Source: Streptomyces gobiensis (GTDB lineage Bacteria; Actinomycetota; Actinomycetes; Streptomycetales; Streptomycetaceae). From it: DNA of 64,000 nucleotides. Position numbers and translations under genes: made by a program. Every line of letters begins with the position of its first letter. Position 1 is the first letter of the stretch. Shown here in pieces: positions 8,640-17,557 of the stretch. The stretch spans positions 2,648,501 to 2,712,500 of the forward strand of contig NZ_CP086120.1 of the NCBI RefSeq assembly GCF_021216675.1. The letters are read 5' to 3'. Below the pieces are notes generated by a model, which saw only the letters and a program-made list of their open reading frames with translations, searched no databases and was not told the DNA's origin.

Positions 8640-10007
8640 CTAGAGGCGTTCGAAGCCGCGTACGCGTTCCCAGTCCGTCACCGTCCGCTCGAAAGCGGCC
8701 AGTTCCGTACGGGCGGCCTGGGCGTAGTGGCTGACCACCGTGTCGCCGAAGACCTTGGCGGCAATCTCGCTGGTCTCCCAGCGGTGCAGGGCCTCGGTGA
8801 GGGTGCTGGGGAGACGGGGGACGGCGGGGTCGGCCAGGGCGTTGGAGGCGTGCGGGGCGGGGAGGGGGAGACGGTTCTCGATGCCGTGCATGCCTGCCGC
8901 TATGGCTGCGGCTACCGCGAGATAGGGGTTGGCGTCACCGCCGGGTACGCGGTGTTCGATGCGCAGGGAGTGCCCGGAGCCGATGACGCGGACGGGGCAG
9001 GTGCGGTTGTCCCGGCCCCAGCCGATGCCGGTGGGGGCGAAGGCGCCGGGCTGAAGACGCTTATAGGAGTTGATGTTAGGCGCCATCAGCAGGGTGAAGT
9101 CGGCGAGGCAGGCAAGCTGTCCGGCGACAAAGTGGCGCATCAGGTCGGACATGCCGTCGTGCGATGCGGGGTCGGCGAGGGCGGCTGAGCCGTCGGTGCC
9201 GCGCAGTGAGAGGTGGATATGGCAGGAGTTGCCCTCGCCTTCGTCGAACTTGGGCATAAAGGTGACGGCGTGGCCCTCCTGCGCGGCGATCTCCTTGACG
9301 CCGTTTTTGAAGAGGACATGGTTGTCGCAGGTCGTCATCGCCTCGTCGTAGCGGAAGACGATCTCGTACTGGCCGGGGTGCACTTCGGCGCGGGCGGTCT
9401 CCATGGTGAGTCCGGCCCGGGTCATCTCCCGGCGGATGCGGCGGACCAGGGGTTCGAGGTCGCCCAGGCCCTGGAGCGCGTAGTCGACGTTGTAGCGGGT
9501 GGCGGGCTCCAGGCCGTGGTAGCAGCTTTCCCATGCCTGGCGGTAGGAGTCGCGGAAGGTCAGGAATTCCAGTTCGGTACCGGCGTAGGCGGTGAGTCCG
9601 CGCTGGGCCAGGCGGTCGAGCTGGGTGCGGAGGATGTGCCGGGGGGCGATATCGACCGGTGCGCCGCTGGGCCAGGTGGCGTCGGCGAGGACAAGGGCGG
9701 TGCCCGGGTCCCAGGGGAGGGTGCGCAGGCTGGCCGGGTCGGGGTGCAGGGTGAAGTCGCCGAAGCCGGTGTTCCAGGCGTCGATGGCGTAGCCCGGGCC
9801 GGTGTCCATCTCGACGTCGGTGGCGAGGAGATAGACGCAGGCACCGAAGCCGCTGTGGGCGGCTTCGTCCAGGAAGTGGGATACGGACAGGCGGCTGCCC
9901 TGGAGACGGCCCTGGAGGTCGGGGACGGCGACGATCACCTCCTCGACGCGTCCTGCGGCGGCCTCGGCGCGGAGGTGTTCATAGGTCTCGGTGGTCTCGG
10001 TGGTCAC
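8640..10007 (-). CDS. Glutamine synthetase family ligase (gamma-glutamylpolyamine synthetase-like)
   Basis: A 455-residue member of the GlnA3/PuuA branch of the glutamine synthetase fold, which joins glutamate to amines using ATP. Catalytic-site motifs are present: GTELEF (Glu145, Glu147), EVHPGQYE (Glu208, Glu215), CHIHLS (His263, His265), NINSYKRL (about 311-318) and RIEHRVPGGDANPYL (about 349-363). The adenylylation loop of true GlnA is absent, as in polyamine-type enzymes. It is the last gene of the siderophore operon, its ATG overlapping the IucC-type gene by 4 bp. The pathway makes 1,3-diaminopropane, so a diamine or siderophore precursor is a plausible acceptor; alternatively it detoxifies excess diamine. 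Role inferred, family secure. Confidence 0.85.
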   Translation of the reverse strand: MTTETTETYEHLRAEAAAGRVEEVIVAVPDLQGRLQGSRLSVSHFLDEAAHSGFGACVYLLATDVEMDTGPGYAIDAWNTGFGDFTLHPDPASLRTLPWDPGTALVLADATWPSGAPVDIAPRHILRTQLDRLAQRGLTAYAGTELEFLTFRDSYRQAWESCYHGLEPATRYNVDYALQGLGDLEPLVRRIRREMTRAGLTMETARAEVHPGQYEIVFRYDEAMTTCDNHVLFKNGVKEIAAQEGHAVTFMPKFDEGEGNSCHIHLSLRGTDGSAALADPASHDGMSDLMRHFVAGQLACLADFTLLMAPNINSYKRLQPGAFAPTGIGWGRDNRTCPVRVIGSGHSLRIEHRVPGGDANPYLAVAAAIAAGMHGIENRLPLPAPHASNALADPAVPRLPSTLTEALHRWETSEIAAKVFGDTVVSHYAQAARTELAAFERTVTDWERVRGFERL

Positions 10008-11809
10008 TGCTGCTCCTGGGGGGTGGCGGTGGCGAGGGGGTTTCTGATGCGGCCGTGGACTACGTCGAATCCCTCGTCGCGCTCGGCGCGGTCGTGGAAG
10101 CCGCCGCCGAGGAGCTGTTCGCGGTTGAGCGCCACCCGGTCGAACTCGGGGGCGAGCAGGCCAAAGGCCGGGAAGCGGTCGGCCAGTTCGGGGAAGCGGG
10201 TGTGGTAGCGCTCGATTTCGGTGCGGACCATCGCCCAGAACTCGGCTTCGGGGATGGACAGATGCTCGTCCAGCAGCGGGGCGAAGAAGCGGAAGTGGCC
10301 CGCGAAGACGGCGCTGAGGAGGGAGTGCGCCAGTTCATGGGCGGGCCAGCGGAGCAGGATCTTGTTGGCGCGCTCGGACAGGCCGGCGTATTCGGGGTGG
10401 TCGCCGGGGAGGAGGTTGACGTCCTCCGCGAAGTCCTTGACCGCGATACCGACCGGGGTGTCGTCGGCGTCGTAGAGGATGACGGTGTTCTCGCCGTGCG
10501 GGCAGAAGGCGACGCCGTAGCGGTAGAGGTGGTGCAGCAGGCCGGGGAGCAGGGTGCCGAGGAAGCGGCCGAGCCAGTCGTGCGGGGTGCGGCCGGAGCG
10601 CTCGATGAGCTCGGTGACCAGGGCCCGGCCGTCGGAGCCCACCTTGAGCAGCGCGGCCATGGTGCGGGCCTGCTCGCCGTCGTGCAGCTGGGCCGCCACG
10701 GGTTCGCGCCAGACCGCGCCCAGCAGCTCGTGGTAGCGGTACGGGGCGTCATCGACGGCTTCGTAGAGGGGATGGCTGACGGCCACAGCGGCGACCTCAC
10801 CCAGCGGGTGGAAGCGCAGTTCATCGCGGAGGTAGGGGTCGGCGTCGCGCAGGGTGTGCAGCCAGGCGCTGACATCGGGGGCCGCGTGGGTGGGTTCGGT
10901 GGACAGGCCGCGCCAGACAAGGGTGTTGCGGATGAGGAGGGGGACTTTGACGTTACGGCGGTGGGGGTGGTCGATGTTGGCGAGGGTGCGGATGGACTGG
11001 AGGGGACGGTAGCGGTCCGGTCCTTCGCCGAGGCGGACGATGCGGCCGTCGGCGAGGTAGGCGGCGAAGAGGGTTTCCACGGCCTCGTCCCAGTGGAAGG
11101 GGTGGACGGGCAGCCAGGTGAAGTCGGCGGGCGTGTGGCCGCCTTCGCCTTCGGCGCAGGCCTCTTCCAGGGCGGCGGTGAACTGTTTACGGGTGTCCGT
11201 GTCCAGTTCCTCCGCCAGCAGCGTATCGGCGTCGAGTCCGGGGACGCCGGAGTAGCGGGCGAGGCTGGTGTGGACGGCGGCCCAGATGAGATGTACGGCG
11301 GTGGCGGTCTCCGGGGCGTAGGCGGCCGAATCGGCGGCGGAGAAGCCCAGCCGTCCCTTGTTGAGGAGCATGCAGGGGTGGCCGTCCTGGTGGGCTTCCA
11401 GGTCGAGATGGTCCAGATCGGCGAGGTCGGCCGCGGGCAGCGCGCGGGCGAGGGCTTCGGCGTCCACCCGCTGGGTGGCGCTGAGCTCACGCAGGGCCTC
11501 GGCGGTGGTGGGGCCATCCCAGCCGAGGACGGTACGGGCGTCCAGGAGGAACCGTTCGGGGCCCGGCGCCCCCTCGGTGGGTGCGGGGTGACGGCGGAGG
11601 GTGCCGTCGATGAGCCGCCAGGTGCCGAAGGTGCCGCGCGTGGCCCGGAAGGTCCAGTGGACGGTGTCGGAGAAGTCGAGCCGGTAGGCGTCGTCGGTGT
11701 GCGGCTCGGGGACGGGGGTCAGCAGCTCTTCGTAGGCGAACTCCTCGATGGCCTTGACCAGCAGCCGTCGGCCTGCTTCTGCCCAGGTGGCGCGGTTGGG
11801 GCGGTTCAT
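10004..11809 (-). CDS. NIS siderophore synthetase, IucA/IucC family (second synthetase)
   Basis: A 601-residue NRPS-independent siderophore synthetase that adenylates a carboxylate and condenses it with an amine or alcohol. Family motifs are visible: GHPCMLLNKGRLGF (ATP-binding region, about 145-160), WLPVHPFHWDE (about 235-245), the HGENTVILY catalytic loop in the middle third, and the FhuF-like C-terminal domain. It overlaps the MFS exporter gene upstream and the GS-like gene downstream by 4 bp each, so translation should be coupled. It is the second of two synthetases, suggesting sequential acylation of the two ends of a citrate-like acid. Exact substrates cannot be assigned from sequence. 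Confidence 0.92.
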   Translation of the reverse strand: MNRPNRATWAEAGRRLLVKAIEEFAYEELLTPVPEPHTDDAYRLDFSDTVHWTFRATRGTFGTWRLIDGTLRRHPAPTEGAPGPERFLLDARTVLGWDGPTTAEALRELSATQRVDAEALARALPAADLADLDHLDLEAHQDGHPCMLLNKGRLGFSAADSAAYAPETATAVHLIWAAVHTSLARYSGVPGLDADTLLAEELDTDTRKQFTAALEEACAEGEGGHTPADFTWLPVHPFHWDEAVETLFAAYLADGRIVRLGEGPDRYRPLQSIRTLANIDHPHRRNVKVPLLIRNTLVWRGLSTEPTHAAPDVSAWLHTLRDADPYLRDELRFHPLGEVAAVAVSHPLYEAVDDAPYRYHELLGAVWREPVAAQLHDGEQARTMAALLKVGSDGRALVTELIERSGRTPHDWLGRFLGTLLPGLLHHLYRYGVAFCPHGENTVILYDADDTPVGIAVKDFAEDVNLLPGDHPEYAGLSERANKILLRWPAHELAHSLLSAVFAGHFRFFAPLLDEHLSIPEAEFWAMVRTEIERYHTRFPELADRFPAFGLLAPEFDRVALNREQLLGGGFHDRAERDEGFDVVHGRIRNPLATATPQEQQ

Positions 11810-13068
11810 CGGTGGTTCTCCTCGGCTCTAGCGGGGGCGGAGAGGGATATCAGGCTGGCGGGGATCAGTACGGCGGCGGCGATGGCCAGCGGAAGCGCGA
11901 GGTCCTGGGAGACCGCCGCCGCGGCGACCAGCGGGGCGGCCAGCAGTCCGGCGGACCGGACGGTTTCCACGGCGGTGAAGGCCGGACCGGCCGTACCGGT
12001 CGCCCGGAACATCCGCAGCTCAACGGCGACTTGGCCGAGGCCCAGCCCCAGCCCGAACAGCAGTCGGCCGCCCGCCAGCGTGGGCAGCCCGGCGGCCAGA
12101 TACTGCGAGGCGAGCCCGACCGCGCCCAGGGTGAGGGCCACCGGCAGCAGCCGGTCGCCCAGCAGATCATGGCAGCGGCGGGCGGCGGGCAGCACGGCCA
12201 GCGCGGCGACGCTGGGCAGGAAGAACAGTACGGCGGCCCCGGTGGGCCCGCTGTCCAGGCTGAGGGAAAGCTCGGTGAAGAAGGGCCGGGCCACGCTGAC
12301 CGCGAAGTCGAACGCCACCCCGATCAGGGCGGCCTGAGCGAGCAGCAGCAGCCAGGGCACGCTGAGACGGGCGACGGGGGTGGTCCGTGAGGTGGGCTCT
12401 TCCGGTGCTGGTGGCGGCAGCTGGCCGAGGACCCGGTAGATCAGCACGGCGAGCACCACGTCCAGGAGGGCGAACGCGGAGATGCCCACCCGTGGCTCCG
12501 GCAGCGCGAGGACTCCGGCGCCGGTCACGGTCGCGGCCACCGAAGCCACATGGAAGACCACCACAAAGGAGCAGATCCCGGCCAGCCTGGCGTGTGCGCT
12601 GCTGGTTGCTCGCTGTCCCGATACCGCCTTACGGCTGTGCTCGGCGATAAAGGCCGGATAGGCGAGAAGCAGTGCGGCGTTGGTCGCGACCGAGGCGGCG
12701 GACAGCGCGGTGAACGACGCGTAGTTGGGCGCGAAGCCCAGCAGCAGGTCAAGTACGGCGGCCGCGCACAGCCCGGTGAGGATCAGCCGGTGCAGCGTCC
12801 AGCGCCGGGCGGCAAGGCCCCACAGCGGTAGCGCGGCGAGGCCGACGATGCGGCAGATCCACAGATACAGGCCGGTCGCACCGGGGTCGCTGATGCCGTA
12901 GAGCCGCTGGAACAGCTGCGGGAGAAAGGGTGCGAGCGCGGTCTCCGCGATGATGTAGAGGCCGATGACCGAGATCAGGACGGCTCTGGCGTGCCATCCG
13001 GGCCGGGGGCTGTGCCGGTTGAGGGCCTGCCGGGTCCCGGACCCGGGTGCCTGGTCGACGACGGTCAC
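11806..13068 (-). CDS. MFS transporter, probable siderophore exporter
   Basis: A 420-residue major facilitator protein with about 12 hydrophobic helices. A short polar N-terminus (residues 1-27) precedes helix 1 (AVLISVIGLYIIAETALAPF). Its position inside the synthetase operon, overlapping both neighbours by 4 bp, matches SbnD/AlcS-type exporters that secrete the finished siderophore. A central loop (about 205-225, Pro/Glu/Thr-rich) separates the two six-helix halves. No drug-resistance-specific motif is evident. Family is secure; substrate is inferred from context. Confidence 0.88.
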   Translation of the reverse strand: MTVVDQAPGSGTRQALNRHSPRPGWHARAVLISVIGLYIIAETALAPFLPQLFQRLYGISDPGATGLYLWICRIVGLAALPLWGLAARRWTLHRLILTGLCAAAVLDLLLGFAPNYASFTALSAASVATNAALLLAYPAFIAEHSRKAVSGQRATSSAHARLAGICSFVVVFHVASVAATVTGAGVLALPEPRVGISAFALLDVVLAVLIYRVLGQLPPPAPEEPTSRTTPVARLSVPWLLLLAQAALIGVAFDFAVSVARPFFTELSLSLDSGPTGAAVLFFLPSVAALAVLPAARRCHDLLGDRLLPVALTLGAVGLASQYLAAGLPTLAGGRLLFGLGLGLGQVAVELRMFRATGTAGPAFTAVETVRSAGLLAAPLVAAAAVSQDLALPLAIAAAVLIPASLISLSAPARAEENHR

Positions 13069-14468
13069 CGTACGGTCCCCGCGGTGGCCGGCAGCGGCGG
13101 TACGCCGGGCGTGGCCGGGCTCTGTGGCGCGCCGAAGGTGGTCCAGGCGGCCCGTTCGGGTACCGGGAGAACGGTGTGTCCGGCGGCGGCGTTGAGGATG
13201 GTGGCGGCTCGCCAGGCGCCGAGGGTGAGGTCGGGGGCGCCGACGCCATGGGTGTGCGTCTCGGCGTTCTGTACGTAGAGCGTGCCGCGGACGCGCGGAT
13301 CGAGGGCGACCCGGTAGTCGCCGTCGACCTGATAGCGGCCCTTGTGGTCCCAGTCGACGAGGTCGGCGAGGGTGTTGAGGAAGGCCGGGCGGGACGCGGC
13401 GTAGCCGGTGGCCGAGACGATGGCGGAGGTGCGGAAGGTGAACTCGGTCTGCTGCTGGCTGTGGCGGCAGGTCAGTACGTAACCCTCGCCGTCGGCCCCG
13501 GCCGCCAGGACCTCAACCCCCGGATGCAGTCCGGCGCGTGGCTGTCCGCCGCCGATGGTCCGCTCGTAGAGCTCATCATGGATGTCGCCCAGCGTCTCCT
13601 CGCTGACCCCCTTGTAGAGCTGCCACTGCTCGCGTACAAGCTGTTCGCGGCGGTCCTCGGGCAGGGCGCGGAAGTAGCGGATGTAGTCGGGCGTGAAGTG
13701 CTCCAGGCCGATCTTGGAGTACTCCATGGGGGCGAACGCGGGGGTACGGGCCAGCCAGCGGACAAAGGGGCCGCCCTGGCCGTCCCCGTCCTGCTGCCGG
13801 ATGAGATCGAGGGCGACCTCGGCACCGGACTGACCGGCGCCGATGACGGTGACATCGTCGGCGTCGGCGAGCCGGGCGCGATGGGTGCGGTAGTCGGCGC
13901 TGTGCAGCACCCGGCCGGTGTGGTCGGCGGTGAGCAGTGCGCGCAGGGGTTCGGGTATGACGGGTTCGGTGCCGACGCCCAGGACGACTTGGCGGGCCAG
14001 GACCCGGCTGGCGGTCCCGTCGGCGGAGCGGTGGGTGACGGCGAAGGCGTCGGCGGCCTCGTCCCACTCCACCGCGGTGACCCGGGCGTCAAAGCGGCAG
14101 GAGGGCAGCCGCTCGGCGACCCAGCGGCAGTAGTGGTCGTACTCCCGGCGCGGGATGTGGAAGCGCTCGGAGAAGAAGAACGGGAACATCCGGTCGTGGG
14201 AGCGGAGATAGTTCAGATATGACCAGGGGCTGGTGGGGTCGGCCATGGTGACGAGGTCGGCAAGGAACGGCACCTGGAGAACCGTTCCTTCCATCAGCAG
14301 CCCCGGATGCCAGGAGAAGGCGGGCTTGGCGTCCAGGAAGAGCGCGGACAGCTCCGGCACGCCGTCGGCGAGCGCGGCCAGCGACAGATTGAACGGTCCG
14401 ATGCCGACACCGACGACGTCGTAGGGGGAGCTGTTGTTCGACTGGGTCGACTCCGTCAGCACGGTCAT
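13065..14468 (-). CDS. FAD/NADPH-dependent amine N-monooxygenase (IucD/SidA/PvdA family)
   Basis: A 467-residue N-hydroxylating monooxygenase that converts a primary amine of lysine, ornithine or a diamine to hydroxylamine, the first step toward a hydroxamate. The FAD motif GVGIGPFNLSLAAL is at about 21-34, followed by DAKPAFSWHPGLLMEG. The NADPH motif VIGAGQSGAEVALDL is at about 208-222, and the late ATGY motif (ATGYAASRPAF) is present. It overlaps the IucA-type and MFS genes by 4 bp each. Because the operon makes 1,3-diaminopropane, that amine is the most likely substrate, as in rhizobactin 1021 and schizokinen pathways (RhbE). The substrate is inferred. Confidence 0.92.
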   Translation of the reverse strand: MTVLTESTQSNNSSPYDVVGVGIGPFNLSLAALADGVPELSALFLDAKPAFSWHPGLLMEGTVLQVPFLADLVTMADPTSPWSYLNYLRSHDRMFPFFFSERFHIPRREYDHYCRWVAERLPSCRFDARVTAVEWDEAADAFAVTHRSADGTASRVLARQVVLGVGTEPVIPEPLRALLTADHTGRVLHSADYRTHRARLADADDVTVIGAGQSGAEVALDLIRQQDGDGQGGPFVRWLARTPAFAPMEYSKIGLEHFTPDYIRYFRALPEDRREQLVREQWQLYKGVSEETLGDIHDELYERTIGGGQPRAGLHPGVEVLAAGADGEGYVLTCRHSQQQTEFTFRTSAIVSATGYAASRPAFLNTLADLVDWDHKGRYQVDGDYRVALDPRVRGTLYVQNAETHTHGVGAPDLTLGAWRAATILNAAAGHTVLPVPERAAWTTFGAPQSPATPGVPPLPATAGTVR

Positions 14469-16222
14469 CGCTGGGCCTCCACGAGGGGATTGGGAAGGTC
14501 GATATAGATGGACTGGCTCTGCACATCGCCGACGAGCTCATCGAGGCCGTCCACGCAGGTGAGGTAGTTGCCCTTGCAGCGCAGTACGGGGGCGTCGAGC
14601 AGCAGGTCGAGCAGGCCCTTGGCGCCGGGCTCGCGGACGCGGAGCCGCTCAAGTGCGTTGCGCAGCACCCGCAGCAGGTCGTGCTCGTCCGCGAGGCCGA
14701 GCGCGCCGAACGCGCCGACCAGCCCGAGAAGATTGTTGATGCCGAGGTAGTAGACGACGCGTTCATCGACGAACGCGTCATCGAAGACCAGCTCCACACC
14801 ATCGGTGGCGCCGGGCAGCAGCTGCTCGACCTCGCCCGCCTGGGAGGCGGCGACGTAGTAGCCCTGGCTGTCGCGGTACCAGCCCGCCGTGGGCAGGCCG
14901 TCCGCGTCCAGGGCGACCAGGGTGTTCTGGTGGTGCGGTTCCAGCGCGATGCCGTAGCGGGCCCGCAGGCGGATCAGCGGGACGGCGAGCACCTCAAGGT
15001 AGCGGGTGAGCCAGCGGGCGGAGGCCTCGGCGGTGGACACGGCATGGGCGCGGGCGGTGCGCTCGACGGCCTGGGCGAGCAGGGCACGGTGCCCGGGCCC
15101 GGTGCCATCGCCGGGCCCGGTGCGCTCGGCCAGCAGACCGGCTACGCACAGCCCTTCGCGGGTGCCGCCACGGAAGGGGTTGTCCCGGATCGCGGCCTCC
15201 AGGCCGGTTTCCGGTCCATCGGTGCCCACCGAGAGCCAGCCGAAGTCCCGCAGGATGGAGAAGTGCGGGTGCTCGGCCCGCAGCCAGTCGGCGGGCCCCG
15301 CGGCCAGCAGCCGGGCGGCCCTGACCCCCAGGCGCATCTCGCTACGCAGGTTGTTACGGCGTGAGTTGGTGATCCGCATGCCCAGCGAGAGCTTCAGCAT
15401 CACCTCGGCGTCGGGGCGGTGCACGGTCCGTACCGAGGAGGTCGGATACCAGGCGGGACCGGCCGGACCGAGCGGGCGCAGCTGCCCCTCATCAAGGAGC
15501 CGCCGGACCTCGGGGCGGTGCGGTACCTCGCGGGCCTGCCAGGGGTGGACGGGAATGGGCAGGGTGCCCTCAGGCAGATCGACCCCGGTGGCCAGGGGAC
15601 GCAGCAGCTCGGCCACGCTGCGGCCGTCGCTGCTCTCCCCCACCACGATGTCGGGGTGCGCCGCGAACCAGTACAGCGGGAAGGAGCCGCGCAGCTCCGG
15701 TGAGTAGGCGTCCAGTTCGTGGTCGGAGGCCTCTTCCCGGCTCTTGGGCGCGGGGTGGAAGGGGTGGCCCAGCAGCAGGGCCTGTTCGGCGTCGAGGAAG
15801 GGCGTCGGACCGGTGCCGTCGGGGCCCTCGGCGCGGCGGGCGGTGAGATGGGCGGCGGTGCGGCGGGCCGAGTTCAGCACCCGGGCGGCGGCGTCCGTAC
15901 CGAGGTGGGGTGGCACCCCGCGTCCGATGGTGGTCTGGCGTATCGCGGCGGCGGCGACGAGCGCCGCGTCGGCGGGCAGCGGATCGGCGGCGGGGTCCGC
16001 CGGGAGGACGGTCGCCTCGCCGAAGCGGTGCCAGCCGGTGCGGGAGCGGTACCGCACCGGCACGTCCAGCCGGATGCCGCTGGCGGGCAGGTCGAGCGTC
16101 AGACGCTGCCCGGTGGCGGGCACCTCGGTGCCGGTCTCTCTGACGTACGCGCGCAGCAGGGTTTCGGTCGCGGCCGAATCGGCGGCGCGCTGTGGGTCTG
16201 AGTGGTCCAGGGGGTCGGTCAT
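14465..16222 (-). CDS. NIS siderophore synthetase, IucA/IucC family (first synthetase)
   Basis: A 585-residue NIS synthetase. Motifs include GHPFHPAPKSREE (ATP/Mg binding, about 155-170), PIPVHPWQ (about 235-242), SLGMRITNSRRNN (about 305-317) and ALEPHHQNTLVALD (catalytic loop). The HPFHPAPK form of the first motif is typical of enzymes acting early on citrate. ATG 16222 is chosen because GGGAG lies about 8 nt upstream and homology starts soon after; an open extension to 16363 runs into the upstream decarboxylase gene. It starts 16 bp after that gene and overlaps the monooxygenase by 4 bp. Confidence 0.92.
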   Translation of the reverse strand: MTDPLDHSDPQRAADSAATETLLRAYVRETGTEVPATGQRLTLDLPASGIRLDVPVRYRSRTGWHRFGEATVLPADPAADPLPADAALVAAAAIRQTTIGRGVPPHLGTDAAARVLNSARRTAAHLTARRAEGPDGTGPTPFLDAEQALLLGHPFHPAPKSREEASDHELDAYSPELRGSFPLYWFAAHPDIVVGESSDGRSVAELLRPLATGVDLPEGTLPIPVHPWQAREVPHRPEVRRLLDEGQLRPLGPAGPAWYPTSSVRTVHRPDAEVMLKLSLGMRITNSRRNNLRSEMRLGVRAARLLAAGPADWLRAEHPHFSILRDFGWLSVGTDGPETGLEAAIRDNPFRGGTREGLCVAGLLAERTGPGDGTGPGHRALLAQAVERTARAHAVSTAEASARWLTRYLEVLAVPLIRLRARYGIALEPHHQNTLVALDADGLPTAGWYRDSQGYYVAASQAGEVEQLLPGATDGVELVFDDAFVDERVVYYLGINNLLGLVGAFGALGLADEHDLLRVLRNALERLRVREPGAKGLLDLLLDAPVLRCKGNYLTCVDGLDELVGDVQSQSIYIDLPNPLVEAQR

Positions 16223-16238
16223 CGGTGGGGCTCCCGGT

Positions 16239-17486
16239 TCAGAGCAGCAGGCGGTCGGCGGTGGGGTGGCCGAGGAAGCTGTGCATGGCGAACTCCCAGC
16301 CGTAGGAGCCCGCGTAGGGGAACACCACGAGGTCACCCGCGCGTATCCGGTCCATCCGGACATCCCGCAGCAGGGTGTCCTCGGGAGTGCACAGCTCGCC
16401 GACGACGGTCACCCGGGTGTTCTCGGCCGTGGGGCGCGGGCAGTCCTCGGGCCAGTGCTCGATGGGGAGTACGGCGACGTTGTGCACGATGTCCCAGGAG
16501 GTGGGCAGCTGGAAGTGGTTGATGCCGCCGCGCAGCATGGCGAACCACTCGCCGTAGGAGGCCTTGACATCGGTGACTTCGGCGGCGTACCAGCCGCAGT
16601 CGGCGACGAGGAAGCGGCCGGGCTCCAGGATCACCTTGACGCCGGGCGGCGGCGTTGTCTCGCCGACGAGCGCGCCGAAGCGGGCCACATCGAAAGGTTC
16701 CTCCCCTTCGAAGGCGACCCCGATGCCGCCGCCGATGTCGATATGCCGCAGCTCGATGCCGTGCGCGGCGGCGGTGGCCACGCTCCACTCCACGCACCAG
16801 CGCAGGTACGCGGCCTGGCTGTCGGCGTCGAGGTTGTTGGAGGCCGCGTGGATATGGAAGCCGGTCAGCTCGATGCCGGGGAGTCGGCGGGCCTGGCTCA
16901 GCACCTCCGGGACATCGGGCTCGGCCACCCCGAACTGGGAGGCCTCGCCGCCCATATGCAGCGAGCCGGTCACCGGGATGTCCGCGGGGTTGACCCGGAG
17001 GGCCACCCGGGCGGTGGTGCCCAGCTGGACGGCGATCCGGCTGATCCGGTGCAGCTCAAGCAGGCTCTCGGCGTTGATGGCCGCCACACCGGCCCTGACC
17101 AGATCGGTCAGCACGGGCACGGACTTGGCGGGGCCGGCGGCCACGATGGGCGCCGGGCCCGGCGCCTCCCGGTCGCGGGTGGCCGCCACGGCCAGCTCCA
17201 GTTCGGAGCGGGAGGCGACCTCGAAGCCGTCCACATACGGGGCCAGCCCCTGGACGATGCCGGGGAAGGAGTTCGCCTTCACCGCGTAGTAGACCGCCGC
17301 CCAGTCCGGCAGCGCCGCCCGCAGCTCGCGGGCGCGCCCGGCGGCGACCTGCGCGTCGTACAGATAGGCCGCCACCGGCGTCTCGGACCGTGCCAGCTCC
17401 AGCAGTCGGCGGCGCACTCGCTCAGGGAGCACCTCCAGCGGGTAGGCGGAACGGGGGGCTGCGGACGGCGGGAGTTCGATGGACAC
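16239..17486 (-). CDS. Type III PLP-dependent decarboxylase (SbnH/LysA-like)
   Basis: A 415-residue fold-type III (alanine-racemase-like) decarboxylase. The PLP lysine is Lys70 in YAVKANS. The glycine-rich phosphate loop GGGIG is followed by the EPGR motif (LEPGRFLV), and the partner-subunit cysteine motif is GELCTPEDTL (Cys366). The family includes DAP/ornithine decarboxylases and SbnH, which decarboxylates a citryl-diaminopropionate intermediate in staphyloferrin B synthesis. The operon already has a separate diaminobutyrate decarboxylase, so an SbnH-like role on a siderophore intermediate is plausible. It starts 50 bp downstream of an iron box inside the end of ddc, so it can be transcribed separately. 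Confidence 0.88.
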   Translation of the reverse strand: MSIELPPSAAPRSAYPLEVLPERVRRRLLELARSETPVAAYLYDAQVAAGRARELRAALPDWAAVYYAVKANSFPGIVQGLAPYVDGFEVASRSELELAVAATRDREAPGPAPIVAAGPAKSVPVLTDLVRAGVAAINAESLLELHRISRIAVQLGTTARVALRVNPADIPVTGSLHMGGEASQFGVAEPDVPEVLSQARRLPGIELTGFHIHAASNNLDADSQAAYLRWCVEWSVATAAAHGIELRHIDIGGGIGVAFEGEEPFDVARFGALVGETTPPPGVKVILEPGRFLVADCGWYAAEVTDVKASYGEWFAMLRGGINHFQLPTSWDIVHNVAVLPIEHWPEDCPRPTAENTRVTVVGELCTPEDTLLRDVRMDRIRAGDLVVFPYAGSYGWEFAMHSFLGHPTADRLLL

Positions 17487-17538
17487 AGGCTGCCTTGGGT
17501 TGGGGAAACGGTTTCGGAGTCGGCTGGACGTCGGGAAC

Positions 17539-17557
17539 TTAGGCGAGGCTAAGCTAA
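17539..17557 (-). promoter_or_regulatory. DmdR/IdeR-type iron box inside the siderophore locus
   Basis: TTAGGCGAGGCTAAGCTAA matches the 19-bp actinobacterial iron-box consensus TTAGGTTAGGCTAACCTAA at 16 of 19 positions. It overlaps the stop codon of the diaminobutyrate decarboxylase gene and lies 53 bp upstream of the type III decarboxylase start. It should repress an internal promoter for the decarboxylase-IucA-monooxygenase-MFS-IucC-GS unit when iron is plentiful. Confidence 0.8.

Noticed and set aside
10055..12337. 760-codon open frame on the + strand across the IucC and MFS genes
   Set aside because: Antisense shadow with no ribosome site; composition dominated by Gly/Glu/Val as expected from the complementary strand.
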